This document shows, in pieces, positions 1-7,896 of a stretch of DNA of 64,000 nt; position 1 is the first letter of the stretch; every line of letters starts with the position of its first letter. The position numbers and the translations under genes are program-made. A model generated the notes under the pieces. It saw only the letters and a list, made by a program, of their open reading frames with translations, made no database searches and was not told where the DNA came from. The DNA lies in the NCBI GenBank assembly GCA_022706885.1, contig JAKJBR010000005.1:5732-69731 (forward strand), in the 5' to 3' direction. The stretch is from DUPQ01 sp022706885. GTDB taxonomy: Bacteria; Bacillota; Clostridia; DUPQ01.

Positions 1-1300
1 CGGACAAGCCGGAAATCGGACCAATCATTTCATCAGCGGTGAATTTCATACCTCCCATATACTGTCTTGCTTTAGTAATATCGGCTTTTGTTCCGCTCGG
101 GGCAAGAAACTCAATACATGTAAGACTATTATCCATACTGTCGGTATAGTCCTGCGGCATATAGCCTAAACGGATATTATTGTCCTGTACAATATGATTA
201 AGTATCTGTCTCAATAAAGTAGTCTTACCTGCTCCGTTCTTTCCGTATATACCTATATGCTCCCCACCTTTAACATACAATTTCACATCGGCTGAAAGTA
301 CTATATCTCCTATCTTCAGATAATCCAATTCCATATCCAGTACCCTTTTTGATGTATTTATATATTGTCCGTCATAAAATCTTAAGAAAATCGCTTCTTC
401 GGCATCGGAAAACTCCGTAAAATCTTCTTTTTCACGCATGAATCTTTTTTCCTGTGATTTAACCGACTTCATTTTCTTCTTCAGCAATCTTCCGCTTTCG
501 GGATCCTGTCTGGATATGTTCTCCTGATCTTTCTCCACTTTATCATGAATCTTCTTCCAACGCTCCATCTGTTTTGCATATTCCGCTCTTTGCATGGAGG
601 CAATCTGATCCTGTTTTTCCAGATTATATTTCCTCACTTTAATATATTCGGAGTAACTTAAGCGTGATATTGTGTGGCTGCATTCACTTTTTCTTTTGTG
701 CATTTCCATATGTAAGATAACATTAGCCGTGTTTTCAATAAGCATCTCATCATGGGACACATACATTACCGGAATTCTACAGGTGTTTATAAAGGTCTCC
801 AGCCATACAAGAGTATCTATATCAATATCATTGGTAGGTTCATCCAGTAGCAGCACATCCGGCGATGATAGCAGTATAGATAAAAGCTGAATCTTTATCT
901 TTTCTCCTCCGGAGAAGGTAGAAAGCAACCTTGCATAATCCTCTTTCCCCACTTCCAGCCCCAATTCCGTCAACAATCTTGCATATTGTCCGGCATTTTT
1001 TGCATCGGTTACATGAAATAAGGTAAAATATTCTCCCAATTTCCTGTTCAGATATTTATCTTCAAGCAACTGTGGCAAATACCCTATAATACACCGTTTT
1101 TTAAAAACAGCACCTTCACAGACTGCATAATCAGAAATACTTTCGACATCATAAATTGCTCTAAGCAAAGTACTCTTGCCGTTGCCTTCCTCGCCTATTA
1201 CAGCCACTTTGTCATTAGAGTTCAAATTGATGGTAAGCCTTTCTACCAAAGGTCTGCCGTCATTCTTCATATATATGGATAAATCTTTAATCTGCAGCAT
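1..1300 (-). CDS. ABC-F family ATPase, ribosome-protection type (partial)
   Basis: Soluble twin-ATPase protein of the ABC-F family, whose members bind the ribosome E site and either tune translation or displace antibiotics. The first domain shows Walker A GEEGNGKST (about residues 36-44), a signature LSTFSGGEK and Walker B LLLDEPTNDID. A lysine-rich linker full of K, R, Q and E follows, and the second domain has Walker A GKNGAGKTT. There are no membrane segments. The start ATG follows GGGGG by 5 nt. The C-terminal end, beyond the second signature motif, lies outside the window. The leader upstream (promoter, tiny ORF, terminator hairpin) resembles that of resistance-type ABC-F genes, so a resistance role is inferred; a housekeeping EttA-like role is less likely. 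I derived this reading frame by hand translation. Confidence 0.9.
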   Translation of the reverse strand, partial: MLQIKDLSIYMKNDGRPLVERLTINLNSNDKVAVIGEEGNGKSTLLRAIYDVESISDYAVCEGAVFKKRCIIGYLPQLLEDKYLNRKLGEYFTLFHVTDAKNAGQYARLLTELGLEVGKEDYARLLSTFSGGEKIKIQLLSILLSSPDVLLLDEPTNDIDIDTLVWLETFINTCRIPVMYVSHDEMLIENTANVILHMEMHKRKSECSHTISRLSYSEYIKVRKYNLEKQDQIASMQRAEYAKQMERWKKIHDKVEKDQENISRQDPESGRLLKKKMKSVKSQEKRFMREKEDFTEFSDAEEAIFLRFYDGQYINTSKRVLDMELDYLKIGDIVLSADVKLYVKGGEHIGIYGKNGAGKTTLLRQILNHIVQDNNIRLGYMPQDYTDSMDNSLTCIEFLAPSGTKADITKARQYMGGMKFTADEMIGPISGLS

Positions 1301-1310
1301 AAAATCCCCC

Positions 1311-1344
1311 AAAAAAATCCGTATGTCATGGAATGAAAACGGAT
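1311..1344 (-). terminator. Terminator-like hairpin in the leader of the ABC-F gene
   Basis: On the minus strand ATCCGT (1344-1339) pairs with ACGGAT (1322-1317), giving 6 bp with a 16-nt loop. A run of seven T follows immediately. It sits between the promoter and the ABC-F ribosome site, so transcription would have to read through it. This is the position of an attenuator; the stem is short and the loop large, so its strength is uncertain. Confidence 0.5.
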
Positions 1345-1440
1345 GCTGCAATAAAACATATTTGACAGTTATAATCCTTATTCTTTCCAAGACATAATAA
1401 ATACGGGTATCCCCTGTTATCTGTTATGTTTTGTCTCGAA

Positions 1441-1452
1441 TTAAAGAATCAT
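1441..1452 (-). promoter_or_regulatory. Three-codon upstream ORF in the ABC-F leader
   Basis: ATG ATT CTT TAA on the minus strand (Met-Ile-Leu-stop), preceded by GAGGCAGGAA, a plausible Shine-Dalgarno with 6-nt spacing. It lies about 25 nt downstream of the predicted transcription start and about 100 nt before the terminator hairpin. Very short leader ORFs are known for ribosome-mediated attenuation of ABC-F genes; a role here is inference. Confidence 0.4.
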
Positions 1453-1482
1453 TTCCTGCCTCTTTTCTTGAATATTATCTAA

Positions 1483-1511
1483 AAAATATCATTAAAACAT
1501 CATATTGTCAA
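1483..1511 (-). promoter_or_regulatory. Sigma-A type promoter for the ABC-F gene
   Basis: TTGACA (1511-1506), 17-nt spacer, TATTTT (1488-1483) on the minus strand. It lies just downstream of the SGNH hydrolase stop codon, so the ABC-F gene has its own transcript with a leader of about 175 nt. Confidence 0.55.
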
Positions 1512-1532
1512 TCAGTCAACTCCCAAGTTTTA

Positions 1533-2603
1533 TTATTTCAACGCATGCAATGTCACTATTGCATACTGACGCATCAGAAAATCATTCGGATGATTTATAT
1601 TGTTGCCCGTCATGTGGTGATAGGGTTTAACATCTAAAAGTTTCTTGTGCAAAGTGGACATGTCCGATACCGCAATATTACCCAACTCCTCTTTAACCTG
1701 ATGCAAAACATGTACATACTCCTGTATGTAAAATGTTTTTCGTGTGAGATTGGGATTTGGGTAAGTTGTTGCGACTAAAACAACGGAACAATCGGAATTA
1801 TCTTTTCTTATCTCGTAAATAATCTTATTAAGTCTCTCCTTAAAAGTAGCAGCATCCAATCCGCCGGCATTCATACCGAAGGCTAAAAACACCATGTCAG
1901 GTCTGTAATTGCATACCAATTCCTGCACATTCTGCAGTCCCCATGTAATAGATGTTCCCGAAACCGCAGTGTTTACATACCTGATATTTCCTATACCGGA
2001 AAAATCCTGATCCTCTTCTATAACCTTCTCATAACCGTATCTCTTTTGTATACTTAAAGCGGTCAGTTTATCCCACGAGGGAAGATACGGAGCCACATCC
2101 ACCAAAGCGGAACTGTTCCAGCCGAAAGTTATGCTGTCTCCGAGGAACAACATATTCAGGTTTTCCTTTTTCCTCAATTTATCAAATACAACTAAATCGC
2201 CTTTAACAATCCCGGGGAAATATATATCGCTTTCCTTATGCTCATAAGTTACTACTATTTGCCTGTCATGAAAATATGCTCCTTCATGCCAGACTGTAAA
2301 ACCGAAATATGTTGAAAAAGCCTCACCTTCCTTTGGATTTATAGGGAAATAGTCATCATAATCCATAACAAATATATTTCCGTTATCCTGTATCTTGAGC
2401 ATTCCGTCCTGTAATAGATAATCGGTTCCTTCCACATAAGTAACGGTAAGAGCGGCATTTTTTACTGAAATAATCTTTGTCGCTTTATATGCCAAAGGTT
2501 GTAAAGAAATACTGCCGTTTCGGTTTCTTACAACCATTATCGATTCATCATAAACTATATTACCTTCCCATAACGGTATAAGATATTCATCAAGATTATA
2601 CAT
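1533..2603 (-). CDS. SGNH/GDSL-family hydrolase
   Basis: Predicted esterase/acyl hydrolase of the SGNH superfamily, substrate unknown. An N-terminal beta-rich region (about 1-145) precedes the SGNH domain. Visible blocks are GDSITFG with nucleophile Ser near 157, SGTS, GMNAGG with Asn near 245, and NHPNDF with His near 338. The Asp normally three residues before that His reads as Asn. No signal peptide, so probably cytoplasmic and acting on an imported glycan or ester. I chose ATG at 2603, which has AGAGG 8 nt upstream, over a GTG three codons earlier. An extended -10 (TGATATAAT) lies about 30 nt upstream of the start. Neighbours give no clear pathway. Confidence 0.85.
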   Translation of the reverse strand: MYNLDEYLIPLWEGNIVYDESIMVVRNRNGSISLQPLAYKATKIISVKNAALTVTYVEGTDYLLQDGMLKIQDNGNIFVMDYDDYFPINPKEGEAFSTYFGFTVWHEGAYFHDRQIVVTYEHKESDIYFPGIVKGDLVVFDKLRKKENLNMLFLGDSITFGWNSSALVDVAPYLPSWDKLTALSIQKRYGYEKVIEEDQDFSGIGNIRYVNTAVSGTSITWGLQNVQELVCNYRPDMVFLAFGMNAGGLDAATFKERLNKIIYEIRKDNSDCSVVLVATTYPNPNLTRKTFYIQEYVHVLHQVKEELGNIAVSDMSTLHKKLLDVKPYHHMTGNNINHPNDFLMRQYAIVTLHALK

Positions 2604-2711
2604 GCTTGTCACCTCTGCTTAAATGAATTGCTGATATTATATCATGAAACAAAAAAGCGTGTCTTTATGCCTTTTTGATTGTGCATTATACGATTATTTT
2701 TTGATAGGTTA

Positions 2712-2807
2712 TTACTTCCATATTCCCGCAACTTTAGCTATAACAAAAAAGGGCCAGAATAGTATCATAAAAAACAGTTTCAATGTGTAAAATTGCTTAA
2801 GTGTCAT
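2712..2807 (-). CDS. Predicted 31-residue single-pass membrane peptide
   Basis: A small ORF not recognised as a known family. The peptide begins MTLKQFYTLK, has a hydrophobic stretch (about residues 11-24, FFMILFWPFFVIA) and ends KVAGIWK, with positive charge on both sides of a single membrane segment. Support is a strong GGAGG 9 nt before the ATG and a candidate promoter (TTGTAC-N17-TAAAAT with an extended TG) placing the RNA start just upstream of the ribosome site. The remaining intergenic DNA on either side shows nothing else except a weak A/T-rich hairpin near 2650-2676. It could be a membrane-modulating or toxin-like peptide; function unknown. Confidence 0.5.
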   Translation of the reverse strand: MTLKQFYTLKLFFMILFWPFFVIAKVAGIWK

Positions 2808-2829
2808 TGTTCTTTTCCTCCGCATATCC

Positions 2830-2858
2830 ATTTTATCATCGCATGATTATGTGTACAA
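2830..2858 (-). promoter_or_regulatory. Candidate promoter for the 31-residue peptide
   Basis: TTGTAC (2858-2853), 17 nt, TAAAAT (2835-2830), with TGA directly before the -10 making it an extended -10 promoter. The predicted start near 2823 gives a leader of about 15 nt holding the GGAGG site. Confidence 0.4.
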
Positions 2859-2960
2859 TATAAAATATCGTTACAATTTAGTCATGGTACGTATGTGTCC
2901 AAAAATATTCCCACTAATTATGTTTATAGGCTTAAAAATACTCAATCAACCCTGTAAAAA

Positions 2961-3362
2961 TCAGTCTTTAACTATATCATAAGTCCAGTCTATTATGCCG
3001 CCGAACTCATAGATATTTGTGTATCCTAAATTAACCAATTTGGCAGCTGCTTCCTTGCTGCGTCTGCCGGACCTGCAATAGATAAGAATGATTTGGTCTT
3101 TGTCGGGTAATATATCTATTGTATCCTTCCCTATACTTTCATTAGGCAGAAGAACCGCACCGGGTATATGTCCCCCCTTATACTCATCTTTGGTCCTCAC
3201 ATCCAAGATGATGTATCCGCTTTTCTCATCCATCATCTTCTTAGCTTCCATAGCAGTAATCTTTTCATAAGTATTCTTCTCGCCGACTCCGCTAGATAAG
3301 GTACAGCCTACCAACATGGCAATCAGTATCAATATAGTTATTACAATCAAAATCTTTTCCAC
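2961..3362 (-). CDS. Rhodanese-domain lipoprotein
   Basis: Single-domain rhodanese tethered outside the membrane. The chosen GTG start at 3362 gives a 19-residue hydrophobic signal ending in lipobox LVGC (Cys 20). The rhodanese fold follows, with LDVRTKDEY (about 53-61), GHIPGA and active-site loop YCRSGRRS carrying Cys 96. Such proteins move sulfane sulfur or bind redox partners; the substrate is unknown. A longer frame open to 3425 lacks a ribosome site and would bury the signal, whereas GAGGT lies 5 nt before the GTG. Monocistronic as far as can be seen. Confidence 0.85.
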   Translation of the reverse strand: MEKILIVITILILIAMLVGCTLSSGVGEKNTYEKITAMEAKKMMDEKSGYIILDVRTKDEYKGGHIPGAVLLPNESIGKDTIDILPDKDQIILIYCRSGRRSKEAAAKLVNLGYTNIYEFGGIIDWTYDIVKD

Positions 3363-3473
3363 TTCACACCTCGAATATGCACAAATAATAGCAATAAAAC
3401 ATCGGCTCTTCAGTGACAAAAGCACATATTTATCTATATGCGTATTAATCCATTTAATATTAGCTGATTTGTT

Positions 3474-4133
3474 TTACAGTATTTGTCTGTCATTTATATT
3501 CATCTTAAACTTCAGATTAAGGCTTTCCGCTGCTTTCCTGCATAATATCATTCTGTCTAAGAATATCTCAAAGTATTCCAATACAGAGTAATACTTGGGA
3601 TCTATTGTGAGACTTAAACATATTTCCGTCTTATCTTCATTTATCCTGACCGTGGATTTCTTAACGGAATAGTTTACTCTGTCATGTATATCAAAATGTG
3701 CCGTATCGGTATTTCTTACTCTGCTTCTTCTGACATCGGTTTTATCTGCAATAATCAATGCGGCGGCAACGCAATTGACCGGATAAGCGGTACTCTCGTC
3801 ATGATTGCCTATGGCAGTTATAACCGTAGCAATTTCATCGGGTGTTGCGTTCATATCCTTTAAAACTCTGAATGCCAGCATTGCGCCGCTTTGCGCATGG
3901 TCTTCCCTGTTGATAAGATTCCCTATATCATGCAGATAACATGCAATCTGTGCAAGCTCTATCTCCTTTTGGGAATACCCCAGTGTTGTCAATATATACT
4001 TGGCGGTTGTTGCCACTTTAAGTACATGAGCAAAACTGTGCTCGGTATAACCCAAAGCTATCAGTGATTCATCGGCTTTAGCTATGTATGTCTTTACTTC
4101 CGTATTTTTCTTAACATCGTCAAATTTTATCAT
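3474..4133 (-). CDS. HD-domain phosphohydrolase
   Basis: Metal-dependent HD-superfamily hydrolase of 219 residues. The ligand set is visible: His 36 in FAHVLKV, His68-Asp69 in LHDIGN, a later HDE near 111-113 and Asp 130 in IIADKTD. Family members cleave phosphate from nucleotides or related substrates; the substrate here is not evident. The start ATG overlaps the folD stop by 4 nt and AAGGG lies 7 nt upstream, so it is translated in the same operon as fchA-folD, possibly for one-carbon or nucleotide housekeeping. Confidence 0.85.
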   Translation of the reverse strand: MIKFDDVKKNTEVKTYIAKADESLIALGYTEHSFAHVLKVATTAKYILTTLGYSQKEIELAQIACYLHDIGNLINREDHAQSGAMLAFRVLKDMNATPDEIATVITAIGNHDESTAYPVNCVAAALIIADKTDVRRSRVRNTDTAHFDIHDRVNYSVKKSTVRINEDKTEICLSLTIDPKYYSVLEYFEIFLDRMILCRKAAESLNLKFKMNINDRQIL

Positions 4134-4978
4134 TTCTTTTCCCTTCTCATTTTTGCGGCTTTAACAACATGCTTTGCAAGCACCGAAGTGGTAACGGTGC
4201 CTACTCCTTTGGGAACGGGAGTACATAAAGCCGCTATATCCGATATGTCCTCTATATCCACATCCCCGCATAACCGTCCCTCGTCGTCCACATTTATGCC
4301 TACATCAAAAACATATGCCCCTTTGGATACATGGTTACGGTTTATCATCCTTGCCTTACCTGCGGCAGCTACAAGTACTTCGGCATTCTTACATGCCGCC
4401 GGCATATCCGCCGTCCGGGTATGGCACACGGTAATGGTTGCATTCTTTTTCATCAGCATCATTGCTACCGGTTTTCCTATTACCATAGAGCGTCCTACTA
4501 TCGTTGCTCTTTTACCGGTAAGATCAATTCCCGCATAATCTATCATTTCTATTACCGCTTCGGCAGTACACGGAGCAAATCCCGTATCATCACCGGAAAA
4601 CACTTTTGCCATATTTATAGGGCTGATACAGTCAATATCCTTAACAGGATTAATCATTTCGGTTATGGCTTTTTCATCCAGATGTTTCGGAAGCGGGCGT
4701 AAAAGAAGAATACCGTCAACATCATTATCGTCATTGATTTTTTTGAATGCATAAGCAAAATCCTTGTGATTAATACTCTCGGGAAAAGCGTGTACAGTAC
4801 ATCTCAAACCCAGCTTTTCAAATCTCTTGACCGCTCCTCTTTCATAAGCCATATCATCGGGTTTCTCTCCCACCCTTACAATAGCCAGATGCGGTATATA
4901 CCCCGACAATGTTGCCAGTTGATTCCGTATCTGGTCCGATAAGGCTTTTACCACATCGTTACCGTATAAGATTTCCAT
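4130..4978 (-). CDS. folD: Methylenetetrahydrofolate dehydrogenase FolD, cyclohydrolase site altered
   Basis: NAD(P)-dependent 5,10-methylene-THF dehydrogenase of 282 residues, the usual FolD length. The Rossmann half shows IVGRSMVIGKP and the C-terminal TPVPKGVGTVTTS. By hand alignment with E. coli FolD the catalytic Tyr is kept (Tyr 45 in DMAYERGAVKR), but the position of catalytic Lys 54 is Ala 49 and that of Gln 98 is Leu in DGILLLRPLP. Asp of VKDID is kept. Loss of Lys is known to abolish cyclohydrolase activity in FolD enzymes, so this is probably a monofunctional dehydrogenase. The next upstream gene, fchA, encodes a separate cyclohydrolase 4 nt away, which fits. Confidence 0.95.
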   Translation of the reverse strand: MEILYGNDVVKALSDQIRNQLATLSGYIPHLAIVRVGEKPDDMAYERGAVKRFEKLGLRCTVHAFPESINHKDFAYAFKKINDDNDVDGILLLRPLPKHLDEKAITEMINPVKDIDCISPINMAKVFSGDDTGFAPCTAEAVIEMIDYAGIDLTGKRATIVGRSMVIGKPVAMMLMKKNATITVCHTRTADMPAACKNAEVLVAAAGKARMINRNHVSKGAYVFDVGINVDDEGRLCGDVDIEDISDIAALCTPVPKGVGTVTTSVLAKHVVKAAKMRREKK

Positions 4979-4982
4979 AATA

Positions 4983-5609
4983 TCACCTTAAATTTTTCTC
5001 TATCCTTTCGAATATTTCATCGGCAAGTTTTTTGCCTTTCTCTATTATATCATCACAATGACTGTTTAATTGCTCCGCTCTGTTACAATCTTTCATTGCC
5101 TTGGTATTGATAAATACATTTACCGATGCTCCGGTAATGGCCGCACGCAGCATAACCGCAGAAACCGCCACATCGGATATAGCTATTCTGGAACCTTTTT
5201 CGGCATACTCCCCTAACAGTAACAGCATCTCGTAGGATTTTTCCATAATACTTACAGGAACTGAACAGGCGGTATTCAAAGCCTCTTCCATTACTTTGTC
5301 TTTATACTCCTTTTCTTCATCGGTGGTACTCGGCAAAGAATAGGCTTTCGATAACGGAAGAAAAACTTCCGCGTCTTTGTCAATAAGATCCATAAGTTCT
5401 TCAGTCAGAACCGATACTTTTTGCTGTAAGATCATAATGTCTTCCTGAACATCGGCATATCGCTTTTTACCCAGCGTAAGATTACCTACCATACTTGCCA
5501 AGGCCGTTCCCATTGTACCTGCCAATGCACTGGCTCCGCCTCCGCCCGGTACGGGCTGCTTTGACGATAATGCATCAATAAATTCCTCAATACTCTTGTT
5601 TTTAAACAT
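4983..5609 (-). CDS. fchA: Methenyltetrahydrofolate cyclohydrolase (FchA-like)
   Basis: Member of the cyclodeaminase/cyclohydrolase family (208 residues), which either opens 5,10-methenyl-THF to 10-formyl-THF or deaminates formimino-THF. The motif PVPGGGGASALAG near the N-terminus and MVGNLTLGKK are family hallmarks. The start at 5609 has AAGGATG 7 nt upstream; an ATG eight codons earlier has none. It is the first gene of an operon with folD and the HD hydrolase, and no histidine-degradation genes are near, which favours the folate cyclohydrolase role over formiminotransferase cyclodeaminase. Confidence 0.85.
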   Translation of the reverse strand: MFKNKSIEEFIDALSSKQPVPGGGGASALAGTMGTALASMVGNLTLGKKRYADVQEDIMILQQKVSVLTEELMDLIDKDAEVFLPLSKAYSLPSTTDEEKEYKDKVMEEALNTACSVPVSIMEKSYEMLLLLGEYAEKGSRIAISDVAVSAVMLRAAITGASVNVFINTKAMKDCNRAEQLNSHCDDIIEKGKKLADEIFERIEKNLR

Positions 5610-5660
5610 ATCCTCATCCTTTTTTGTTGTCATACAGAAAGTATACTATATTTACCGTAA

Positions 5661-5686
5661 GAAAAAAAGAACGGATACCCGTTCTT
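5661..5686 (-). terminator. Intrinsic terminator of the cold-shock gene
   Basis: Perfect 8-bp stem AAGAACGG/CCGTTCTT with a 4-nt loop, followed on the minus strand by seven T. It separates the cold-shock gene from fchA. Confidence 0.85.
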
Positions 5687-5754
5687 CAAAACACATTCTT
5701 ACTCAATTACTTATATATTAATATGATTAGGTCAGCGTTTTAGATCTTGTTTAC

Positions 5755-5967
5755 TTATACTAAGCAAACATTGGCTGCTCTAAGCTTTTTGCTGTTCTTA
5801 GGATCTTCCTCTACATCAAAAGTGACTTTTTGTCCTTCTTTAAGAGTCTTGTAGCCATCAATGTTAATAGCTGAGAAATGTACAAATACATCGTCTCCGC
5901 CTTCGTCATTGGATATGAATCCATATCCTTTCTCGGAATTAAACCACTTTACCGTACCTTTGTTCAT
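5755..5967 (-). CDS. Cold-shock protein, CspA family
   Basis: Single-stranded nucleic-acid chaperone of 70 residues with the OB fold. RNP1 is KGYGFI (13-18) and RNP2 is VFVHF (27-31); VKWFN precedes RNP1. The start at 5967 has GGAGG 5 nt upstream; a longer frame to 6000 would add a non-homologous tail. The gene has its own promoter, an untranslated leader of about 110 nt as is common for csp genes, and its own terminator. Confidence 0.95.
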   Translation of the reverse strand: MNKGTVKWFNSEKGYGFISNDEGGDDVFVHFSAINIDGYKTLKEGQKVTFDVEEDPKNSKKLRAANVCLV

Positions 5968-6083
5968 CTGGTCCTCCATTAAAAAATTTACCCTATACAA
6001 CTAAGAAACCCTTAGGTATGAAACCTCTAACCGAAATGATTTTACAAGCCTTGTGAGTTCATAGAAGCATTTAGATACTGAAA

Positions 6084-6112
6084 TTTATATCACAGCGCCT
6101 TTTACTTGTCAA
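6084..6112 (-). promoter_or_regulatory. Strong promoter of the cold-shock gene
   Basis: Near-consensus TTGACA (6112-6107), 17 nt, TATAAA (6089-6084) on the minus strand. The RNA would start near 6077, giving a leader of about 110 nt (6077-5968) ahead of the csp start; long structured leaders regulate csp translation in other bacteria. Confidence 0.8.
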
Positions 6113-6315
6113 TACATTTTCATCCGGTGATAGTGTCACTTTTTTTCGCTGTCCTTTTCATACCAATCTCGCGCATCTTTATCCGGAACTTGTAATAAAC
6201 AGCGATAATGTGTACAGGAGAGTATCGGAGATTTTGAACTCATTGCGTTCAAAATTTGAGGAAACTAATCATAAAAACGGACGTAATAGTAAAGATTTCT
6301 TTGATTAAGCCCTTT

Positions 6316-6490
6316 TCAATAAAATTTTTCCATTTCTTTAGCAAGGGTTTTTAGCAATTCTGCACCATACTCGGCACGCATAGTGCTGTGCAGAGTCGAT
6401 AATATCCTTTAAATCTTGAACAATATTTTCACTTTTTCTGTATTGAATTTTTGAGTTCAAGTCTTTGGTAATCATATCAAAGATTGCCAT
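6316..6490 (-). pseudogene. Remnant of the N-terminal domain of a YhcG/DUF1016 PDDEXK nuclease
   Basis: Frame one from the ATG at 6490 gives a lead-in then IVQDLKDIIDSA, which matches the start of DUF1016 proteins. After an internal deletion and frame change another frame gives RAEYGAELLKTLAKEM and then a stop at 6316. Both pieces fit the DUF1016 N-terminal domain, but about 35 residues between them are missing. The PDDEXK catalytic half is absent. The stretch 6113-6315 holds no gene that I can see; a short GTGA/TCAC hairpin followed by T lies near 6127-6147. Confidence 0.6.
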
Positions 6491-6559
6491 TTAAATATTT
6501 CTCTTTTCTTTCCGGCGCTTTTAAATTTTCGCCTCGGTGGGGCGAAAATCAACCCTTCA

Positions 6560-7735
6560 TCAAATGTTACATATTAAATTTCCTAAATCTTTATAATTAA
6601 CATATTCGACCCCGTTAAATTGCGGATAGGATTGTCCAGTATAAATAATTCTTGGCTTTAGAGCATTCTTCTCTGCTTCAACAAAAGATAATAAATGCCT
6701 TGAAAATGATTTATTAGGTGTCATGGATGTCTTTATTTCAAACGGATATAATTTTTCCTCTTTTTTCACAATCAAATCCACCTCAACACCTTTAGAGGTT
6801 CTCATATAATAGATATTCGGGTTCTGATTTCTATTTAGCCTTGATTTCAGAACCTCTGAAACAATTAAATTTTCAAAAAGATTTCCTCGTAGCGGATCTC
6901 GGTTTACTTGATTTTCTGTTTCTATCCCCAAAAGATAAGATGCCAGCCCGATTTCCGTGAAATAAATTTTTGGTGATTTAATTTGTTGTTTTGTAATATT
7001 AGTAAAATACGGTCTTAATCTATATACTATATAAGAGGCTTCGAGCACAGACAGCCATTCAGATAAAGTTGTAGATGAAACCCCTACATCTCCTGCCATA
7101 GCAGATAAATTTACTACCTGTCCAACCCTACCTGCAAGTAAAGTTAAAAACCTTAAAAATTTATCAAGATTTTTAATTTCTAACATTGCCCGTAAATCTT
7201 TTTCTACATAAGTATTTAAATAATCGCGATAATAAACGATTGGTTCTCTAGTCCCTTCTCTATAAAGTTCCGGCATGAAACCTTTTAAAAGTAATTTATC
7301 GGTAGATAACTCCTCTAATAATCCTTCTTCTGCAAGTTCATTCATACTTAAAGGAAGTAAAGTTAAAATACCGGTTCTGCCTGCCAGGGATTGTGCAATT
7401 CCTCTTTGTAAACTTGGTTGATGGCTCCCTGTAAGTATAAAGCGACCATTCTTTCCTCTGTCCTCATCTACCATAACTTGTATTGCAGAAAGAAGTTCGG
7501 GTACTCTTTGAACTTCATCTATAATAACCGGCTCTTTATACATTTCAAAAAAACCTTTATAATCTTCTTTTGCTAACATTCTATTTGTAGGATCTTCCAA
7601 ATTGACATAATTGTATTTTGGAAAATATTTTTTGACTAAAGTAGTTTTCCCCGACTGTCTGGGTCCGATTACAGTCACAACAGGAACTTGGTTAGCAAGG
7701 CTTGTTAATTTGTCGGAAATATTCCTATTTATCAT
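6560..7735 (-). CDS. AAA ATPase with DUF4143 C-terminal domain
   Basis: P-loop ATPase of the AAA_14/DUF4143 family (391 residues), function unproven. Walker A GPRQSGKTT (24-32) and Walker B VIIDE (70-74) are followed by a sensor region FILTGSHQ. The C-terminal DUF4143 half includes EVDLIV and FEIKTS, a PD-(D/E)xK-like pair that suggests a nuclease-fold domain. The start at 7735 has AGGAGG 8 nt upstream; a GTG three codons earlier lies within that site's spacer. These genes are often scattered in accessory regions, consistent with the nuclease remnant next to it. Confidence 0.85.
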   Translation of the reverse strand: MINRNISDKLTSLANQVPVVTVIGPRQSGKTTLVKKYFPKYNYVNLEDPTNRMLAKEDYKGFFEMYKEPVIIDEVQRVPELLSAIQVMVDEDRGKNGRFILTGSHQPSLQRGIAQSLAGRTGILTLLPLSMNELAEEGLLEELSTDKLLLKGFMPELYREGTREPIVYYRDYLNTYVEKDLRAMLEIKNLDKFLRFLTLLAGRVGQVVNLSAMAGDVGVSSTTLSEWLSVLEASYIVYRLRPYFTNITKQQIKSPKIYFTEIGLASYLLGIETENQVNRDPLRGNLFENLIVSEVLKSRLNRNQNPNIYYMRTSKGVEVDLIVKKEEKLYPFEIKTSMTPNKSFSRHLLSFVEAEKNALKPRIIYTGQSYPQFNGVEYVNYKDLGNLICNI

Positions 7736-7896
7736 CCCGGTCACCTCCTGACTATGTTTATGATACTAAATAGCGGCACTTTTTTCAAGTTCAACTTTAA
7801 AATAATGCCCTTTGATTTTATTGCACATATAGAGAAAAATCAATCAGACTTATAATTTCGGTACCAAACTCCCTTTTGTTGTTTGCCGTTAAATGC

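Noticed and set aside
6127..6147. GTGA/TCAC hairpin followed by T, similar to the one at 23086
   Set aside because: Only four base pairs and no gene directly upstream on that strand; too weak to call a terminator or a repeat family.
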